Source of the DNA: an uncultured Tropicimonas sp.
Lineage (GTDB): Bacteria > Pseudomonadota > Alphaproteobacteria > Rhodobacterales > Rhodobacteraceae
Direction of reading: 5' to 3'
Length of the DNA: 64,000 nt
NCBI GenBank assembly: GCA_947497945.1
Contig: CANMIP010000016.1
Span: 1-64,000 of the forward strand
The position numbers were made by a program, and so were the translations under genes. This document shows positions 31,636 through 42,207 of the stretch, piece after piece; positions within the stretch are counted from its first letter, which is position 1; each line of letters starts with the position of its first letter. A model generated the notes under the pieces. It had not been told where the DNA came from. It ran no database searches and saw only the letters and a list, made by a program, of their open reading frames with translations.

Positions 31636-32301
31636 ATGAAACATGTCTTCATCGTCACCTTCGGCCGAACCGGCTCAACGGCCCTGCTGAAGGCGCTCAA
31701 CGCCATTGAAGGCGCCTGTATCCGGGGGCAGAACGGCGCGCTGCTCTGCAGTCTTGCCGACGCCGCCGAAACCCTCGCCGACAGGCATCGCGAGCGCTCC
31801 GGCAACCGGGCCCGCCTGACCGGGAACCCATGGTATGGTATCGGCGAGGCCGAGCCCGATGCGTTCGCCGATGCGCTGGCCGAGACTTTCGTCACCCATG
31901 TCCTGCGCCCGCCCGCGGGAACCCGCCTCGCCGGCTTCAAGGAAATCAACTACACGGACGAGACCCTCTCGGATCGCAGCTTCGACGCCGTCATCCGCTT
32001 CATGCTGACCCGTTTCGAGGATCCCCATATCATCTTCCTGACCCGCGACCCGGCCGAGGCTTCGCAATCGGGCTGGTGGCAGGACCGCGACAGCGATGTT
32101 GTCACCGATGTGCTGGAGATGACCATCGAGCGGTTCGAACGGGCCCATGCCGCCCATCCCGAGCGTTCCTTTCTCATCGATCACGCCCAGTTCGACCGCA
32201 ACCCGGCCGGCCTTGTCCCGCTTTTGGACTGGCTGGGCGAGGCGCTTCCCGAGCCGGTCCTCGCCGATGCGCTGGAAGAACGGCTCCTGCACCTGAACTG
32301 A
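31636..32301 (+). CDS. Sulfotransferase family protein
   Basis: Protein of 221 residues. HVFIVTFGRTGSTALLKALNA (residues 3-23, read in two blocks) matches the PAPS-binding loop of carbohydrate sulfotransferases, and HIIFLTRDPAEASQSGWW matches the 3'-phosphate site. GFKEINYTDE is the conserved central block. It probably transfers sulfate to a glycan or lipid acceptor. No signal peptide. With the fused sulfotransferase-GT90 gene at 29339 it suggests a local glycan-sulfation theme. Confidence 0.82.
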   Translation: MKHVFIVTFGRTGSTALLKALNAIEGACIRGQNGALLCSLADAAETLADRHRERSGNRARLTGNPWYGIGEAEPDAFADALAETFVTHVLRPPAGTRLAGFKEINYTDETLSDRSFDAVIRFMLTRFEDPHIIFLTRDPAEASQSGWWQDRDSDVVTDVLEMTIERFERAHAAHPERSFLIDHAQFDRNPAGLVPLLDWLGEALPEPVLADALEERLLHLN

Positions 32302-32521
32302 CGCCGGACAAGGCGGCCCTGCCGCGGTGTCCGGTGTCACGCCACCGCTCCGCCCCGTTTTCACGCAGGAGGCCGGAGACCTGGCCGCAAATCCCGTCCG
32401 GCGCGTCCTGGCCGGCATGTTCCTGCCGCCCGAGGGGCGGTTGCACCCCGCCGGATACCGGTTGCTCTTGACCTTCGCGGCAAGTCAGGCTCTCTGTGAC
32501 CGACCGAGAAAGAGGCGCTCC

Positions 32522-33645
<1,124 letters not shown>

Positions 33646-33649
<4 letters not shown>

Positions 33650-33726
33650 TCCGCCTGCTTGCCGCCGTCGCCCTTCTCACGCTGCTTGCAAACTGCGGCG
33701 GTGTCCCGCTGGTTCCGATCATCTGA
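33646..33726 (+). CDS. Tiny lipoprotein, 26 residues
   Basis: MIRLLAAVALLTLLANCGGV plus six residues: a lipoprotein signal with lipobox LANC, leaving only about ten residues after the lipidated cysteine. The start overlaps the FabH-like gene's stop in an ATGA, and AAGGAAAT upstream is a good ribosome site, so translation by coupling is plausible. It recalls very small lipoproteins such as LptM or entericidins in layout only; no homology is claimed. Confidence 0.55.
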
Positions 33727-33876
33727 TCGCGGCTGACCCGGTCCCGCCGGGCCGGGCCCCGCCGCATCGACAAGCAGGTGCAGATCATTCCGCCTGCGCG
33801 ATCCGGCGCTGATCTGGCGGGTGGCACGGCACAGCGCCCTCGCGGCGCGTGCGGTGTCCTGCCGGCATCCGAGCGG

Positions 33877-34350
33877 TTAGAAACTGAAGATATCCCCGAT
33901 ATTCTCGATGATGGCGACAAGCAGCAGCACACCGGCCACCAGCAGCGCGATCCACCAGACGAAGTGAAAGATGACGGCAGCAGCGCCGAGGGTCGTGCCA
34001 TAGACCGAGTAGCGCCAGTTCTCGCGCAGAATGCCGGAGGCCAGCGAAAGAAGGATGGCAATAACCCCGAGGATCGGCGCGGCCAGCGCGAGATAGCTGG
34101 AGGCGGGGGCGGCTTGTTCCTCTGGTTCTGGCGCTGGCATTCCCAGGAACGACCGCCAGGCGGACCGCTTGATCTCGCCGGCAATCTCGCCAATCTGGGT
34201 GGCGGCAGACGGGGCGGGTTCAAGGGTGGGGCCGACGATCTGAACGAAGACAAGGCACAGGGCAATTGCACCGGTCAGAACAGCCCAGAAGCCCAGTTTT
34301 CGAAACGGGGCGGCTGACGGCTCGGGCGTGGCAGCATTTTGGATGTCCAT
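33877..34350 (-). CDS. Membrane protein, unknown function
   Basis: Protein of 157 residues with three or four hydrophobic helices: FWAVLTGAIALCLVFVQIVG, YLALAAPILGVIAILLSLAS, and the C-terminal pair AAAVIFHFVWWIALLVAG / VLLLVAIIENIGDIF. The N-terminal 17 residues are polar and Pro/Ala-rich. No family is recognised. The 263 bp before its start (34351-34613) hold no gene I can support. Confidence 0.75.
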   Translation of the reverse strand: MDIQNAATPEPSAAPFRKLGFWAVLTGAIALCLVFVQIVGPTLEPAPSAATQIGEIAGEIKRSAWRSFLGMPAPEPEEQAAPASSYLALAAPILGVIAILLSLASGILRENWRYSVYGTTLGAAAVIFHFVWWIALLVAGVLLLVAIIENIGDIFSF

Positions 34351-34613
34351 GCCGAGATTCCTAGCGGAGAACTTGGCCGAAATCTTGTCCTCGGAGCGAT
34401 GTATCGGTGCAGGCGCGTCCCTGGCGGTCGGGCCTGGCCAACCGGGGCGCTGGACATGCGGCGGAGAGTTGTGCGGTGTCGCGGACCTCTGCGTCGTCTC
34501 GTGCCCGGACGTGATTTCTTACCTGTGGCGCTCCCGCGGGAAACCGCGAGAGCCTTGCTTTGCCTGTCTTCGCCGATGCAGATGCCGATCAGGGCGGCGC
34601 ATCCGGCAATGGG

Positions 34614-35456
34614 TCAGGCCGGCGCCATGTGGGGTCCCTTCATCTCGTCATAGATGTTGCGCTTGGCCTGCGGCTCGACCCCGAGCGCGATGCCGAAACG
34701 CGACAGCAGGCTGCGTTCGGGAGCTTTCAGACGCCCGTCGGAGAACGCCACCAACGCCACGGCGCGATACATCATCTGTTTCTGCTTCCGGTTCAGCCCC
34801 CGGACCAGCGCTTGCAGCTCGGTCTCGCCACAGCGAGTGGGGGCGGCCTCCAGCCGGCCGAAGACGACCTCGACCGCAGGCGTCTTGCCCGCGATCTTCC
34901 CGGCAATCGCTTGGATCGCCGCGACCTCTTCTTGCGCCACCCGGCCGTCGGTCCGGGCCATCAGGCACATGGCGTCGATCATCTTCGGGGTGAAACGCCC
35001 GCTCGGCGCCCCGCCGCGGAAGGGCTTGCCGAGAAGCACCAGGGCAAACAGGGCCAACAGCACGAAGCCAATCCCGGTCAGCGCCTTGTCGGCGATGCGC
35101 CAGCCAGGCGCGGCCCGGGGTTCGGCCGGCAGGTCGGCCGGAAACATCCCCATCCGTTTCCAGATGACGAACTTGTCCGCATCCACGGGCAGGTAGCTCT
35201 CGCCCTCGCAGCGGCCCGGCGCCAGGACGTATCCCATGATCTGGAGCCCAATGGGCAGGACGAAGAGCAAGGTCCGTTCCTCGACGAGATGGCACAGGGC
35301 CACCGGGTTTCCATCCTCGGCAGGCAGTTTCGTCGTCGCGACATATTCCAGGTTTTCGGGGGTGCTGTAGACAACCGCACCCCGCCGTGCCTCGGCCATC
35401 CCGGTTGCTCCGGCCAGCACAAGTATGGCTGCCAACACGGCGTTCAGGTATCCCAT
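34614..35456 (-). CDS. TerB-like domain protein with signal/membrane segments
   Basis: Protein of 280 residues. MGYLNAVLAAILVLAGATGM is a signal peptide or anchor; a second helix (IGFVLLALFALVLLGKPF) lies near residue 140. The C-terminal half resembles the TerB/TerB-like fold: KMIDAMCLMARTDGRVAQEE, then MYRAVALVAFSDGRLKAPE, with acidic motifs DGR that recur in the two halves. TerB proteins are linked to tellurite resistance and envelope stress; function here is unproven. The ATG at 35456 is chosen for the signal peptide. Confidence 0.75.
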   Translation of the reverse strand: MGYLNAVLAAILVLAGATGMAEARRGAVVYSTPENLEYVATTKLPAEDGNPVALCHLVEERTLLFVLPIGLQIMGYVLAPGRCEGESYLPVDADKFVIWKRMGMFPADLPAEPRAAPGWRIADKALTGIGFVLLALFALVLLGKPFRGGAPSGRFTPKMIDAMCLMARTDGRVAQEEVAAIQAIAGKIAGKTPAVEVVFGRLEAAPTRCGETELQALVRGLNRKQKQMMYRAVALVAFSDGRLKAPERSLLSRFGIALGVEPQAKRNIYDEMKGPHMAPA

Positions 35457-35661
35457 AACAATAGTCGCTGCGCAGAACTGTATTGGACGGTTTCTGCCGC
35501 CCGCGCGGGCAGTCAAGCAGGGTTTCGCGGCCAAATTCGGGTCCGAGTTTGGCAATCGCGGATCGTTGAGGGGGCGGAAGCGATGACAGCGCGGGCTTTC
35601 GGCCCTGAGCGGCGACGCCAGTACGGCGCTGCAGGCGCAGACCGATCGCGCGTCTTCGGTC

Positions 35662-35689
35662 GTTGCGCCGGGCTGGCAGCCGGCGCAAC
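35662..35689 (-). terminator. Hairpin downstream of the phosphomutase gene
   Basis: GTTGCGCCGG and CCGGCGCAAC form a perfect 10-bp stem with an 8-nt loop, ten bases past the minus-strand stop at 35699. No T-run follows, so it may be Rho-assisted or a 3'-end stabiliser. The rest of 35457-35661 shows no gene. Confidence 0.5.
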
Positions 35690-35698
35690 AGCGATGCC

Positions 35699-37069
35699 TC
35701 AGGTTTCGAAAGCGCGGATCATGGCGCGAATCTCTTCGGTCTTGCGCTCCAGCAAGGCCCGGTCACCACGTGCCTCGACATTGAGCCGCAGGACCGGCTC
35801 GGTCGAGGAGCGGCGCAGGTTCAACCGCCAGTTGCCGAAATCGAGGCTTGTTCCGTCCAGCCGGTCAATCTCGCACTCCCCGCCCGCCAGCGCGTCTTCG
35901 ATGGTGGCCATCGCAGCAGCCGCATCTGTGACGTGGAAATTGATCTCGCCGGAGGAGGGGAAGCGGGCTCGCGCCGTGCCGATCAGCTCGGAAAGCGGCT
36001 TGCCGGTCCGGCAGACATGTTCGGCCACGATCAGCCAGGGGATCATGCCGCTGTCGCAATACATGAAGTCGCGGAAATAGTGATGCGCCGACATCTCGCC
36101 GCCATAGATCGCATCGACCCGCCGCATCGTCGCTTTCACATGCGCATGCCCGGTCAGCGACACCACCGGCTCGCCGCCAAGGGCGGTCACGCTCTCGCGG
36201 GTGTTCCACATGACGCGGGGGTCATGCACGATCTTCGCCCCCGGCACCTTGTCGAGGAAAGCCTCGGCCAGCAGGCCGACGAGATATTCGCCATCAATGA
36301 AGTCACCGGTCTCGTCGAAGAAGAAGCAGCGGTCGAAATCGCCGTCCCAGGCGACGCCGAAATCCGCGCCCGTGTCGCGGACGGCATTGGCTGTGACGGG
36401 GCGGTTCTCCGGCAGGAGGGGGTTGGGGATGCCATTGGGGAAGCTGCCATCGGGCTGGTGATGGAGCCGCTCGAAGGACAGGCCGGCGCCCTTGCCGACC
36501 AGCGCCTCGGCGATTGCGTCGAAGGTCGGGCCGGCGCAGCCATTGCCGGCATTGACGAGGATCTTGCGGCCCTGCATCCGGTCCGCATCGACGAAGGACA
36601 GGACGCGCTGGATATAGGCCGGTCGGGCCGTCTCGTGACGCAGCTGGCCGCGCGGGCCGTCCGGCGCGGCGATCCCGGCGGAGACCAGGTCGCGGATCTC
36701 GCGGAAACCGCCATCGGGCGGGATCGGGCGGGCCCCGCGCTCGACCAGCTTGATGCCGTTATAGTCGATCGGATTATGTGAGGCCGTGACCATCAGCCCG
36801 CCGCCGGCGTCAAAATGATCGGTGGCGAAATAGACCTCCTCGGTGCCGCAGAGCTCGATATCGATCACGTCGACGCCGCTTTCCAAAAGCCCCTCGGCCA
36901 GTGCGGCCTGGAATTCCTCGGAGGTGGCGCGGATGTCGCGGCCAAGCACGACGCTTCCCGGATCCATCACCTGCGCGAAGGCTCGGCCGATCCCGCGGCA
37001 GATGTCCGCATCGAGATCCGTGCCCACGCGCCCGCGCACATCGTAACTCTTGAAACACTCCAGCACCAT
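35699..37069 (-). CDS. Phosphomannomutase/phosphoglucomutase
   Basis: Protein of 456 residues of the alpha-D-phosphohexomutase family, interconverting hexose 1- and 6-phosphates for surface polysaccharide precursors. The phosphoserine loop is TASHNP (S97 at 95-100), the magnesium loop is in AWDGDFDRCFFFDE, the sugar-binding loop is GGEMSAHHYFRDF and the phosphate-binding loop is RRSSTEPVLRL. GGAGG lies six bases before the ATG at 37069, which favours it over an ATG nine codons upstream. Mannose versus glucose preference cannot be set from sequence. Confidence 0.94.
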   Translation of the reverse strand: MVLECFKSYDVRGRVGTDLDADICRGIGRAFAQVMDPGSVVLGRDIRATSEEFQAALAEGLLESGVDVIDIELCGTEEVYFATDHFDAGGGLMVTASHNPIDYNGIKLVERGARPIPPDGGFREIRDLVSAGIAAPDGPRGQLRHETARPAYIQRVLSFVDADRMQGRKILVNAGNGCAGPTFDAIAEALVGKGAGLSFERLHHQPDGSFPNGIPNPLLPENRPVTANAVRDTGADFGVAWDGDFDRCFFFDETGDFIDGEYLVGLLAEAFLDKVPGAKIVHDPRVMWNTRESVTALGGEPVVSLTGHAHVKATMRRVDAIYGGEMSAHHYFRDFMYCDSGMIPWLIVAEHVCRTGKPLSELIGTARARFPSSGEINFHVTDAAAAMATIEDALAGGECEIDRLDGTSLDFGNWRLNLRRSSTEPVLRLNVEARGDRALLERKTEEIRAMIRAFET

Positions 37070-37213
37070 GGCTGCCTCCGAAATGGCTTCACGCATTCCT
37101 TATGCACAGGCTCCGCGCGCGGGCCAAGAGAAGAGACAGGCGCAGGGGCGTTCCCGCGGACTTGCCCCGGGCGGCAGGCTCTTTTAAGCCATGCTGGAAC
37201 AGGAGCGCAGAAC

Positions 37214-37876
37214 ATGAACCCATCCGGCTGGGGCGAGTTCCTCGCGGCCCTCGTCTTCTTCCTCGTCTCGCATTCGATCCCCGTCCGTCCGCCGGTCAAG
37301 GCGCGGCTGGTGGCGCGGCTCGGAACGGGTGGCTTCACGCTGGGCTATTCGGCGCTGTCGCTGGCCGCCCTGGCCTGGCTGATCGGCGCGGCGGGGCGGG
37401 CGCCGGTGGTCACGCTCTGGGACTGGGCGCCCTGGCAGACCCACCTGACCTTCACCGCCATGGCGCTGGCAACGGCGCTGACCGCGCTTGCCATCGGGCG
37501 GCCCAACCCGCTTTCCTTCGGCGGGGCGCGAAACGAGGCGTTCGACCCGGCCGCACCCGGCATTGTCGGCTGGACCCGCCATCCGCTGCTTGTGGCGCTC
37601 CTGCTCTGGTCGCTCGGCCATCTGCTGCCCAACGGCCAGCTCGCCCATATCCTGCTCTTCGGGCTCTTTGCCGGCTTCTGCCTGCTCGGGATGCGCCTGA
37701 TCGACCGGCGCAAGCAGCGCGAGATGGGGGCGGAGGAATGGCGCCGGCTGTCCCAAGGCGTCCGGTCGGTCCGCCCGACGCGGGCCGGGCTGGTGCGTCT
37801 GGCCCTTGGCGCGGCGGTTTATTGGCTGCTTCTGCTCGCGCATGGCCCGGTGATCGGGGTTCAGCCGGTCTTCTGA
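37214..37876 (+). CDS. NnrU family membrane protein
   Basis: Protein of 220 residues with about five or six membrane helices. NnrU marks are FFLVSHSIPVRPPVKARLV, GYSALSLAALAWLI and the GWTRHPLLVALLLWSLGHLLPNG block, which also resembles isoprenylcysteine methyltransferase-like membrane folds. The family was first noted near nitric-oxide reduction genes, but no denitrification gene is nearby, so a role there is not supported by context. Confidence 0.9.
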   Translation: MNPSGWGEFLAALVFFLVSHSIPVRPPVKARLVARLGTGGFTLGYSALSLAALAWLIGAAGRAPVVTLWDWAPWQTHLTFTAMALATALTALAIGRPNPLSFGGARNEAFDPAAPGIVGWTRHPLLVALLLWSLGHLLPNGQLAHILLFGLFAGFCLLGMRLIDRRKQREMGAEEWRRLSQGVRSVRPTRAGLVRLALGAAVYWLLLLAHGPVIGVQPVF

Positions 37877-37967
37877 GGCGGCGGTCTTCCAATCCGGCGC
37901 GGACTGGCGCAGAGAGAAGGCACGGGGCGCGACCGCCCGCGCTGGCCGAACACGTGACCGGGGTCTG

Positions 37968-39125
37968 ATGAATACAGCAATCACCGCCTATTTCGGCGCA
38001 GACATTTTCGACGGACGGGTGCTGCAACGCGAGCACGCGCTGCTGGTCTCGGGCGGTGTCGTGGTCGACCTGATCCCCGCCGGGGCGCTTCCGATGGAGG
38101 TCGAGCTTGTCGATCTCGGTGCTGGAACGCTGGCGCCGGGCTTTGTCGATCTTCAGGTCAATGGCGGCGGCGGGGTGATGTTCAATGACGCACCGAGCGT
38201 CGAGACGCTGAAGACAATGGCGGTGGCGCATGGGCGGCTTGGCGCGACCGCGATCCTGCCGACGCTGATTTCCGACAGCCGCGAGAAGACGCGGGCCGCG
38301 ATCGAGGCGGTTCGGGAGGCGGTGGAGGCGGGCGTGCCGGGGATTGCCGGACTGCATCTCGAAGGGCCGCATCTTGCCGTGGCCCGCAAAGGGGCGCATG
38401 CGGCAGAGTTCCTGCGACCGATGGACAATGACGACCTGGAAATGCTGGCCCGGGCGGCCGAGACGCTGCCGGCGCTGCTGCTGACGGTGGCGCCGGAGGT
38501 GGTCGCGCCGGAGGAGATTGCCGCGCTGACCGGGGCAGGGGCCGAGGTCTCGCTCGGCCATTCGGACGCGGATTACGAGACCTGCATTGAGGCGGTCGAG
38601 GCGGGCGCGCGCGCCGTCACCCATCTTTTCAACGCCATGAGCCAGATGTCCGGCCGCGCGCCGGGGCTGGTCGGGGGCGCGCTGGACAGCGGCGCGCTTT
38701 TGGCCGGGCTGATCGCGGACATGATCCATGTCCATCCGGCCAGCATCGCTGCGGCGTTGCGCGGCAAGGCGGGGCCGGGGCGGATCTTCCTCGTCTCCGA
38801 CGCGATGGCGGTTGCAGGGACCGAGGCCGAACGGTTCGAGCTCAATGGCCGCGAGATCCTGCGCCGGGACGGGTGTCTGACGCTGGCCGACGGAACGCTG
38901 GCCGGGGCCGATCTCGACCTGCCGGGCGCGGTGCGCAACCTGACCGGGCAGCTTGGTCTGCCGCGCGAGATCGCGCTGGCGATGGCCAGTTCCATTCCGG
39001 CGGCGGTGGCCGGGCTGGGCGGGCGGCATGGGCGGCTCAAGCCGGGCCGGCCGGCCGATCTCATCCATCTGGATCCGACCGGGCGGCTGGCCTCGGTCTG
39101 GCGGGGCGGCGCGCCGGTCTGGTGA
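37968..39125 (+). CDS. nagA: N-acetylglucosamine-6-phosphate deacetylase
   Basis: Protein of 385 residues in the amidohydrolase superfamily, removing acetate from GlcNAc-6-phosphate. Motifs: GFVDLQVNGGGGVMFND in the first barrel strand, the metal glutamate in LHLEGPHLAV, metal histidines in SLGHSDADYE and VTHLFNAMSQM, and the catalytic aspartate in FLVSDAMAVAGT. Here the usual DxHxNG motif reads DLQVNG: the HxH histidine is replaced by glutamine, as in the mononuclear NagA group. It is followed 17 bp later by a serine hydrolase and then a peptide importer, consistent with cell-wall recycling. Confidence 0.93.
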   Translation: MNTAITAYFGADIFDGRVLQREHALLVSGGVVVDLIPAGALPMEVELVDLGAGTLAPGFVDLQVNGGGGVMFNDAPSVETLKTMAVAHGRLGATAILPTLISDSREKTRAAIEAVREAVEAGVPGIAGLHLEGPHLAVARKGAHAAEFLRPMDNDDLEMLARAAETLPALLLTVAPEVVAPEEIAALTGAGAEVSLGHSDADYETCIEAVEAGARAVTHLFNAMSQMSGRAPGLVGGALDSGALLAGLIADMIHVHPASIAAALRGKAGPGRIFLVSDAMAVAGTEAERFELNGREILRRDGCLTLADGTLAGADLDLPGAVRNLTGQLGLPREIALAMASSIPAAVAGLGGRHGRLKPGRPADLIHLDPTGRLASVWRGGAPVW

Positions 39126-39142
39126 CCCAAGGGAGAGGGGCG

Positions 39143-40276
39143 ATGTTCGAGCAACTGGAACAGGCGGTTGACCGCGCGGTGCAGGCCGGCGGGTTCCTGG
39201 GCGGCGGGATCTGCGTGATCGCGCCGGAGGGCGCCGAGACCGCCTATGTGACCGGGCAGGTCCATCCCACCGGCACCGCTGAGCCCGGACGGCTGGAGGA
39301 TCCCCGGATCCGGATGCGCATGGCCTCGATCTCCAAGGCGGCGACGGCGCGCATCGCTTGTGAACTGGCGGTCGAGGGGTGGCTCGATCTCGATGCCGAA
39401 GTGAGTGCGCTTCTCGACTGGCCCGAGGCACCGGCGATCCTCTACGGGGTCAGCCTGCGGCACCTGCTCAGCCACAGCTCCGGGCTGACCGATGCCGCCG
39501 GCTATATCTTCGAGCGGCCGCAAAGCCCGATGGAGTTCATCGCGGCCCATGCCGGCAAGATCGGCTCCGGGCAGGCGCCGGGGCGCTGGTTCCGCTATTG
39601 CAACCTCAATTTCGTCCTCGCCGGGGCGGTCCTGGAGGCGGTGACGGGGGAGCGCTTCGATCGTCTGGCGCGGCGTTACGTGTTCGAGCCGGCGGGGATC
39701 GGCGGCGGGTTCAACTGGGCGGGCGTGCCGGTCGAAGCGCGGGCGCGGCGCCTGCCGATCTACCAGCGTTATGGTGATCGGCTGGAGCGGCAGACCGAGC
39801 CGGAGGGCGCCAAGTGGGGCGCCGATATCGTCTGGGGCGACGGGCGCGGCTTTGCCCTTGCCGAGTATGTGCCGGTTCGCGACACGCTGCTTTTCTCGCC
39901 CCATGCCGGAGTGCGGATGAACGTCATCGAGGCGGCGCGGCTGGCCCGGCTCTTGGGCGACGACAGCCCCGCCGGGCGGCTCCAGCGCACAACCTGTTGG
40001 AAATACGACCCTTCCGAGCCGAACGGCTCCGATTGCGACGGCCATTTTGGCGAGTTTGGCCTCGGCCTCACGATCTATCGGGAGGAGCCGCGCATCCCCG
40101 GTCCGTTGATCGGCCATGCCGGCCATGCGCTCGGCTTCACCGGTGGCGTCTGGCACAACGAGGCGACGGGGCGCTCCGCGGCGCTGTTCCTGACTGGGTC
40201 AGCCGACTTGACCGATGGGCTTGAAGACGAAGTGTTTTACGGCCCGGAAGAGGTTGCCCTGATGCAGGTCCTGTAG
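39143..40276 (+). CDS. Beta-lactamase-fold serine hydrolase (class C/DD-peptidase type)
   Basis: Protein of 377 residues. The active-site SxxK is S62-I-S-K65 (MASISKAATAR), the second motif is Y152-C-N154 (RYCNLNF) and a HAG triad near residue 330 (IGHAGHALGF) fills the KTG position. HLLSHSSGLTD is the class C family block. No signal peptide is visible, so a cytoplasmic esterase or D-aminopeptidase role fits better than a periplasmic beta-lactamase. GGGAGAGGGG precedes the ATG. It is probably co-transcribed with nagA. Confidence 0.9.
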   Translation: MFEQLEQAVDRAVQAGGFLGGGICVIAPEGAETAYVTGQVHPTGTAEPGRLEDPRIRMRMASISKAATARIACELAVEGWLDLDAEVSALLDWPEAPAILYGVSLRHLLSHSSGLTDAAGYIFERPQSPMEFIAAHAGKIGSGQAPGRWFRYCNLNFVLAGAVLEAVTGERFDRLARRYVFEPAGIGGGFNWAGVPVEARARRLPIYQRYGDRLERQTEPEGAKWGADIVWGDGRGFALAEYVPVRDTLLFSPHAGVRMNVIEAARLARLLGDDSPAGRLQRTTCWKYDPSEPNGSDCDGHFGEFGLGLTIYREEPRIPGPLIGHAGHALGFTGGVWHNEATGRSAALFLTGSADLTDGLEDEVFYGPEEVALMQVL

Positions 40277-40469
40277 GCCGAGCGTCAGTCCGGTTGACCG
40301 ATTCGGGCATTGTGGCGCAGTCCCGGGACTGGACTTTTCAGCGCTTTGATGTCGCATCGGGGAAGCCCTTGAATTCACAGCGCGGAGCGCCCCTTTCCGC
40401 CACGTCATCCTTGTGGCTTTCGCTCAGCAGAAAATATTGGCGCCCATTGGTCCGCGCGGTCATAGTGCT

Positions 40470-40485
40470 CCCAGACTGGTCTGGG
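40470..40485 (+). promoter_or_regulatory. Inverted repeat upstream of oppA
   Basis: CCCAGAC-TG-GTCTGGG is a perfect 7-bp inverted repeat, 44 bp before the oppA start. It could be an operator or a leader hairpin. A second palindrome (CAGTCCCGGGACTG) lies at 40318-40331 in the same 253-bp gene-free interval. No regulator can be named. Confidence 0.35.
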
Positions 40486-40529
40486 GGGACACGCCCGGGC
40501 CCATGTCGCCATAAACAGGGAGACTGTAC

Positions 40530-42143
40530 ATGAACCTCAAGGCAATGCTCACGCTTACTGCCGCGACGGCTGTCCTTGCGACCGCTTCGCTGGCCGAAGG
40601 CACCCATCCGGTGACCGGCGAGAAGCTCTCCGACAACCAGACCTTCACCTATCGCCTGCTCGACCAGTTCCCGACGCTGGACCCGCAGCTGAACGAGGAA
40701 ACCGCTGGCTCCCACGTGATCCGCGACCTCTTCGAGGGGCTGATGATCCAGGACGCCGATGGCAACCTGATCCCCGGTGTGGCCGAGAGCTATGAAGCCA
40801 CCAACGGCAACATGACCTACACCTTCCACCTGCGTGACGCGAAATGGTCCAATGGCGACCCGGTCACCGCGCAGGACTTCGTCTATGCCTGGCAGCGCGC
40901 CGCGAACCCCGAGACCGCCTCGCCCTATGCCTGGTATGTCGAGCTGACCTCGATGGTGAATGCCAAGGAGATCGTCGCCGGCGAGAAGGATCCGTCCGAG
41001 CTTGGCGTGAAGGCCATCGACGACAAGACGCTGGAAGTGCAGCTGACCCAGCCGCTGCCCTATTTCCCGGCCATGACCACCTATGCCACGCTGTCGCCGG
41101 TCCATCAGGCCACGGTCGAAGAGTTCGGTGCCAAGTGGACCGACCCGGAGAACATGGTCAACAATGGCGCCTATAACCTGACCGCGATGGTGCTCAACGA
41201 GTACCACACCCGCGAGAAGAGCGACACGTACTGGAATGCCGACAGCGTCATCATCGAGAAGACCACCGGCTACGTCATCAACGACGTGAACCAGGCGCTG
41301 ACGCGCTACAAGGCTGGCGAGATCGACCATCTCGAGCCGCTGCCGCCGGGGCAATACCCCGCGCTGAAGGAAGAGATGCCGGACGAGGCCTCCTCGGTTC
41401 CGCGTCTGTGCTCCTACTACTACGCCTTCAACCTGCGCCCCGATGCGAAGCCCGAGATCCAGGACCCGCGCGTCCGCCGCGCTCTCACGCTCGCCATCGA
41501 CCGCGACGTGATCGTCAACCAGATCCTGAAGGGTGGCCAGTGGCCGGCCTACAACTTCGCCCATCTCAAGACCGCCGGTTTCGAGATGCCGGAGATCGAC
41601 TTCGCGAACATGACCCAGGCCGAGCGTGACGCGGAAGCCAAGAAGCTGATGGAAGAGTCCGGTGTCACGGATCTCGAGCTCAAGCTGATCTACAACACCT
41701 CCGAGAGCCACAAGCAGATCGCCACGATCGTCTCTCAGATGTGGAAGCAGAAGCTCGGTGTTTCGACCACGCTCGAGAACATGGAATGGAAGACCTATCT
41801 GAACGTCCGTCGTGACGGCCAGTTCGACGTCGCCCGTTCCGCCTGGTGCGCCGACTACAACGAAGCGTCGACCTTCCTCGACCTGCTCACCACCACCCAC
41901 GGCTCCAATGACGGCAAATTCTCCAATGCCGAATATGACGAGCTGATGACTGCATCGAAGACCTCGGACAACCCGAACGAGATGTACACCAAGGCCGAGC
42001 AGATCGTGGCCGACGAATCGGCAATCGCGCCGATCTACCACTATGCCAACACCTTCCTGCTGTCCTCGGACATCAAGGGCTGGCCCTATAACAACGCAGA
42101 AAACAACTGGTACTCCAAAGACTTCTATCGCGTCGCCGAGTAA
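40530..42143 (+). CDS. oppA: Oligopeptide ABC transporter substrate-binding protein
   Basis: Periplasmic binding protein of 537 residues, SBP family 5 (OppA/MppA-like). A signal peptide ends ATASLA before EGTHPVTGEKL. Family blocks: TLDPQLNEETAGSHVIRDLFEGL, FHLRDAKWSNGDPVTAQDFVYAW (each read within 20-residue parts), and RRALTLAIDRDVIVNQIL. It binds short peptides and delivers them to OppBCDF. Codon use looks strongly biased toward C-ending codons, as in highly expressed genes. A GC hairpin follows before oppB, which fits the excess expression usual for binding proteins. Confidence 0.95.
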   Translation: MNLKAMLTLTAATAVLATASLAEGTHPVTGEKLSDNQTFTYRLLDQFPTLDPQLNEETAGSHVIRDLFEGLMIQDADGNLIPGVAESYEATNGNMTYTFHLRDAKWSNGDPVTAQDFVYAWQRAANPETASPYAWYVELTSMVNAKEIVAGEKDPSELGVKAIDDKTLEVQLTQPLPYFPAMTTYATLSPVHQATVEEFGAKWTDPENMVNNGAYNLTAMVLNEYHTREKSDTYWNADSVIIEKTTGYVINDVNQALTRYKAGEIDHLEPLPPGQYPALKEEMPDEASSVPRLCSYYYAFNLRPDAKPEIQDPRVRRALTLAIDRDVIVNQILKGGQWPAYNFAHLKTAGFEMPEIDFANMTQAERDAEAKKLMEESGVTDLELKLIYNTSESHKQIATIVSQMWKQKLGVSTTLENMEWKTYLNVRRDGQFDVARSAWCADYNEASTFLDLLTTTHGSNDGKFSNAEYDELMTASKTSDNPNEMYTKAEQIVADESAIAPIYHYANTFLLSSDIKGWPYNNAENNWYSKDFYRVAE

Positions 42144-42156
42144 CCAGCTTACCTAA

Positions 42157-42186
42157 GGGCGCGCGGGGGCTTTCCCTCGCGCGCCC
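42157..42186 (+). terminator. Attenuator-type hairpin between oppA and oppB
   Basis: GGGCGCGCG and CGCGCGCCC form a 9-bp stem, extended by an inner GGG/CCC pairing, in the 64-bp gap between oppA and oppB. There is no T-run directly after. Such hairpins commonly protect the upstream binding-protein mRNA or partially end transcription. Confidence 0.6.
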
Positions 42187-42207
42187 GACCCTTTATCAGG
42201 CCCCCCC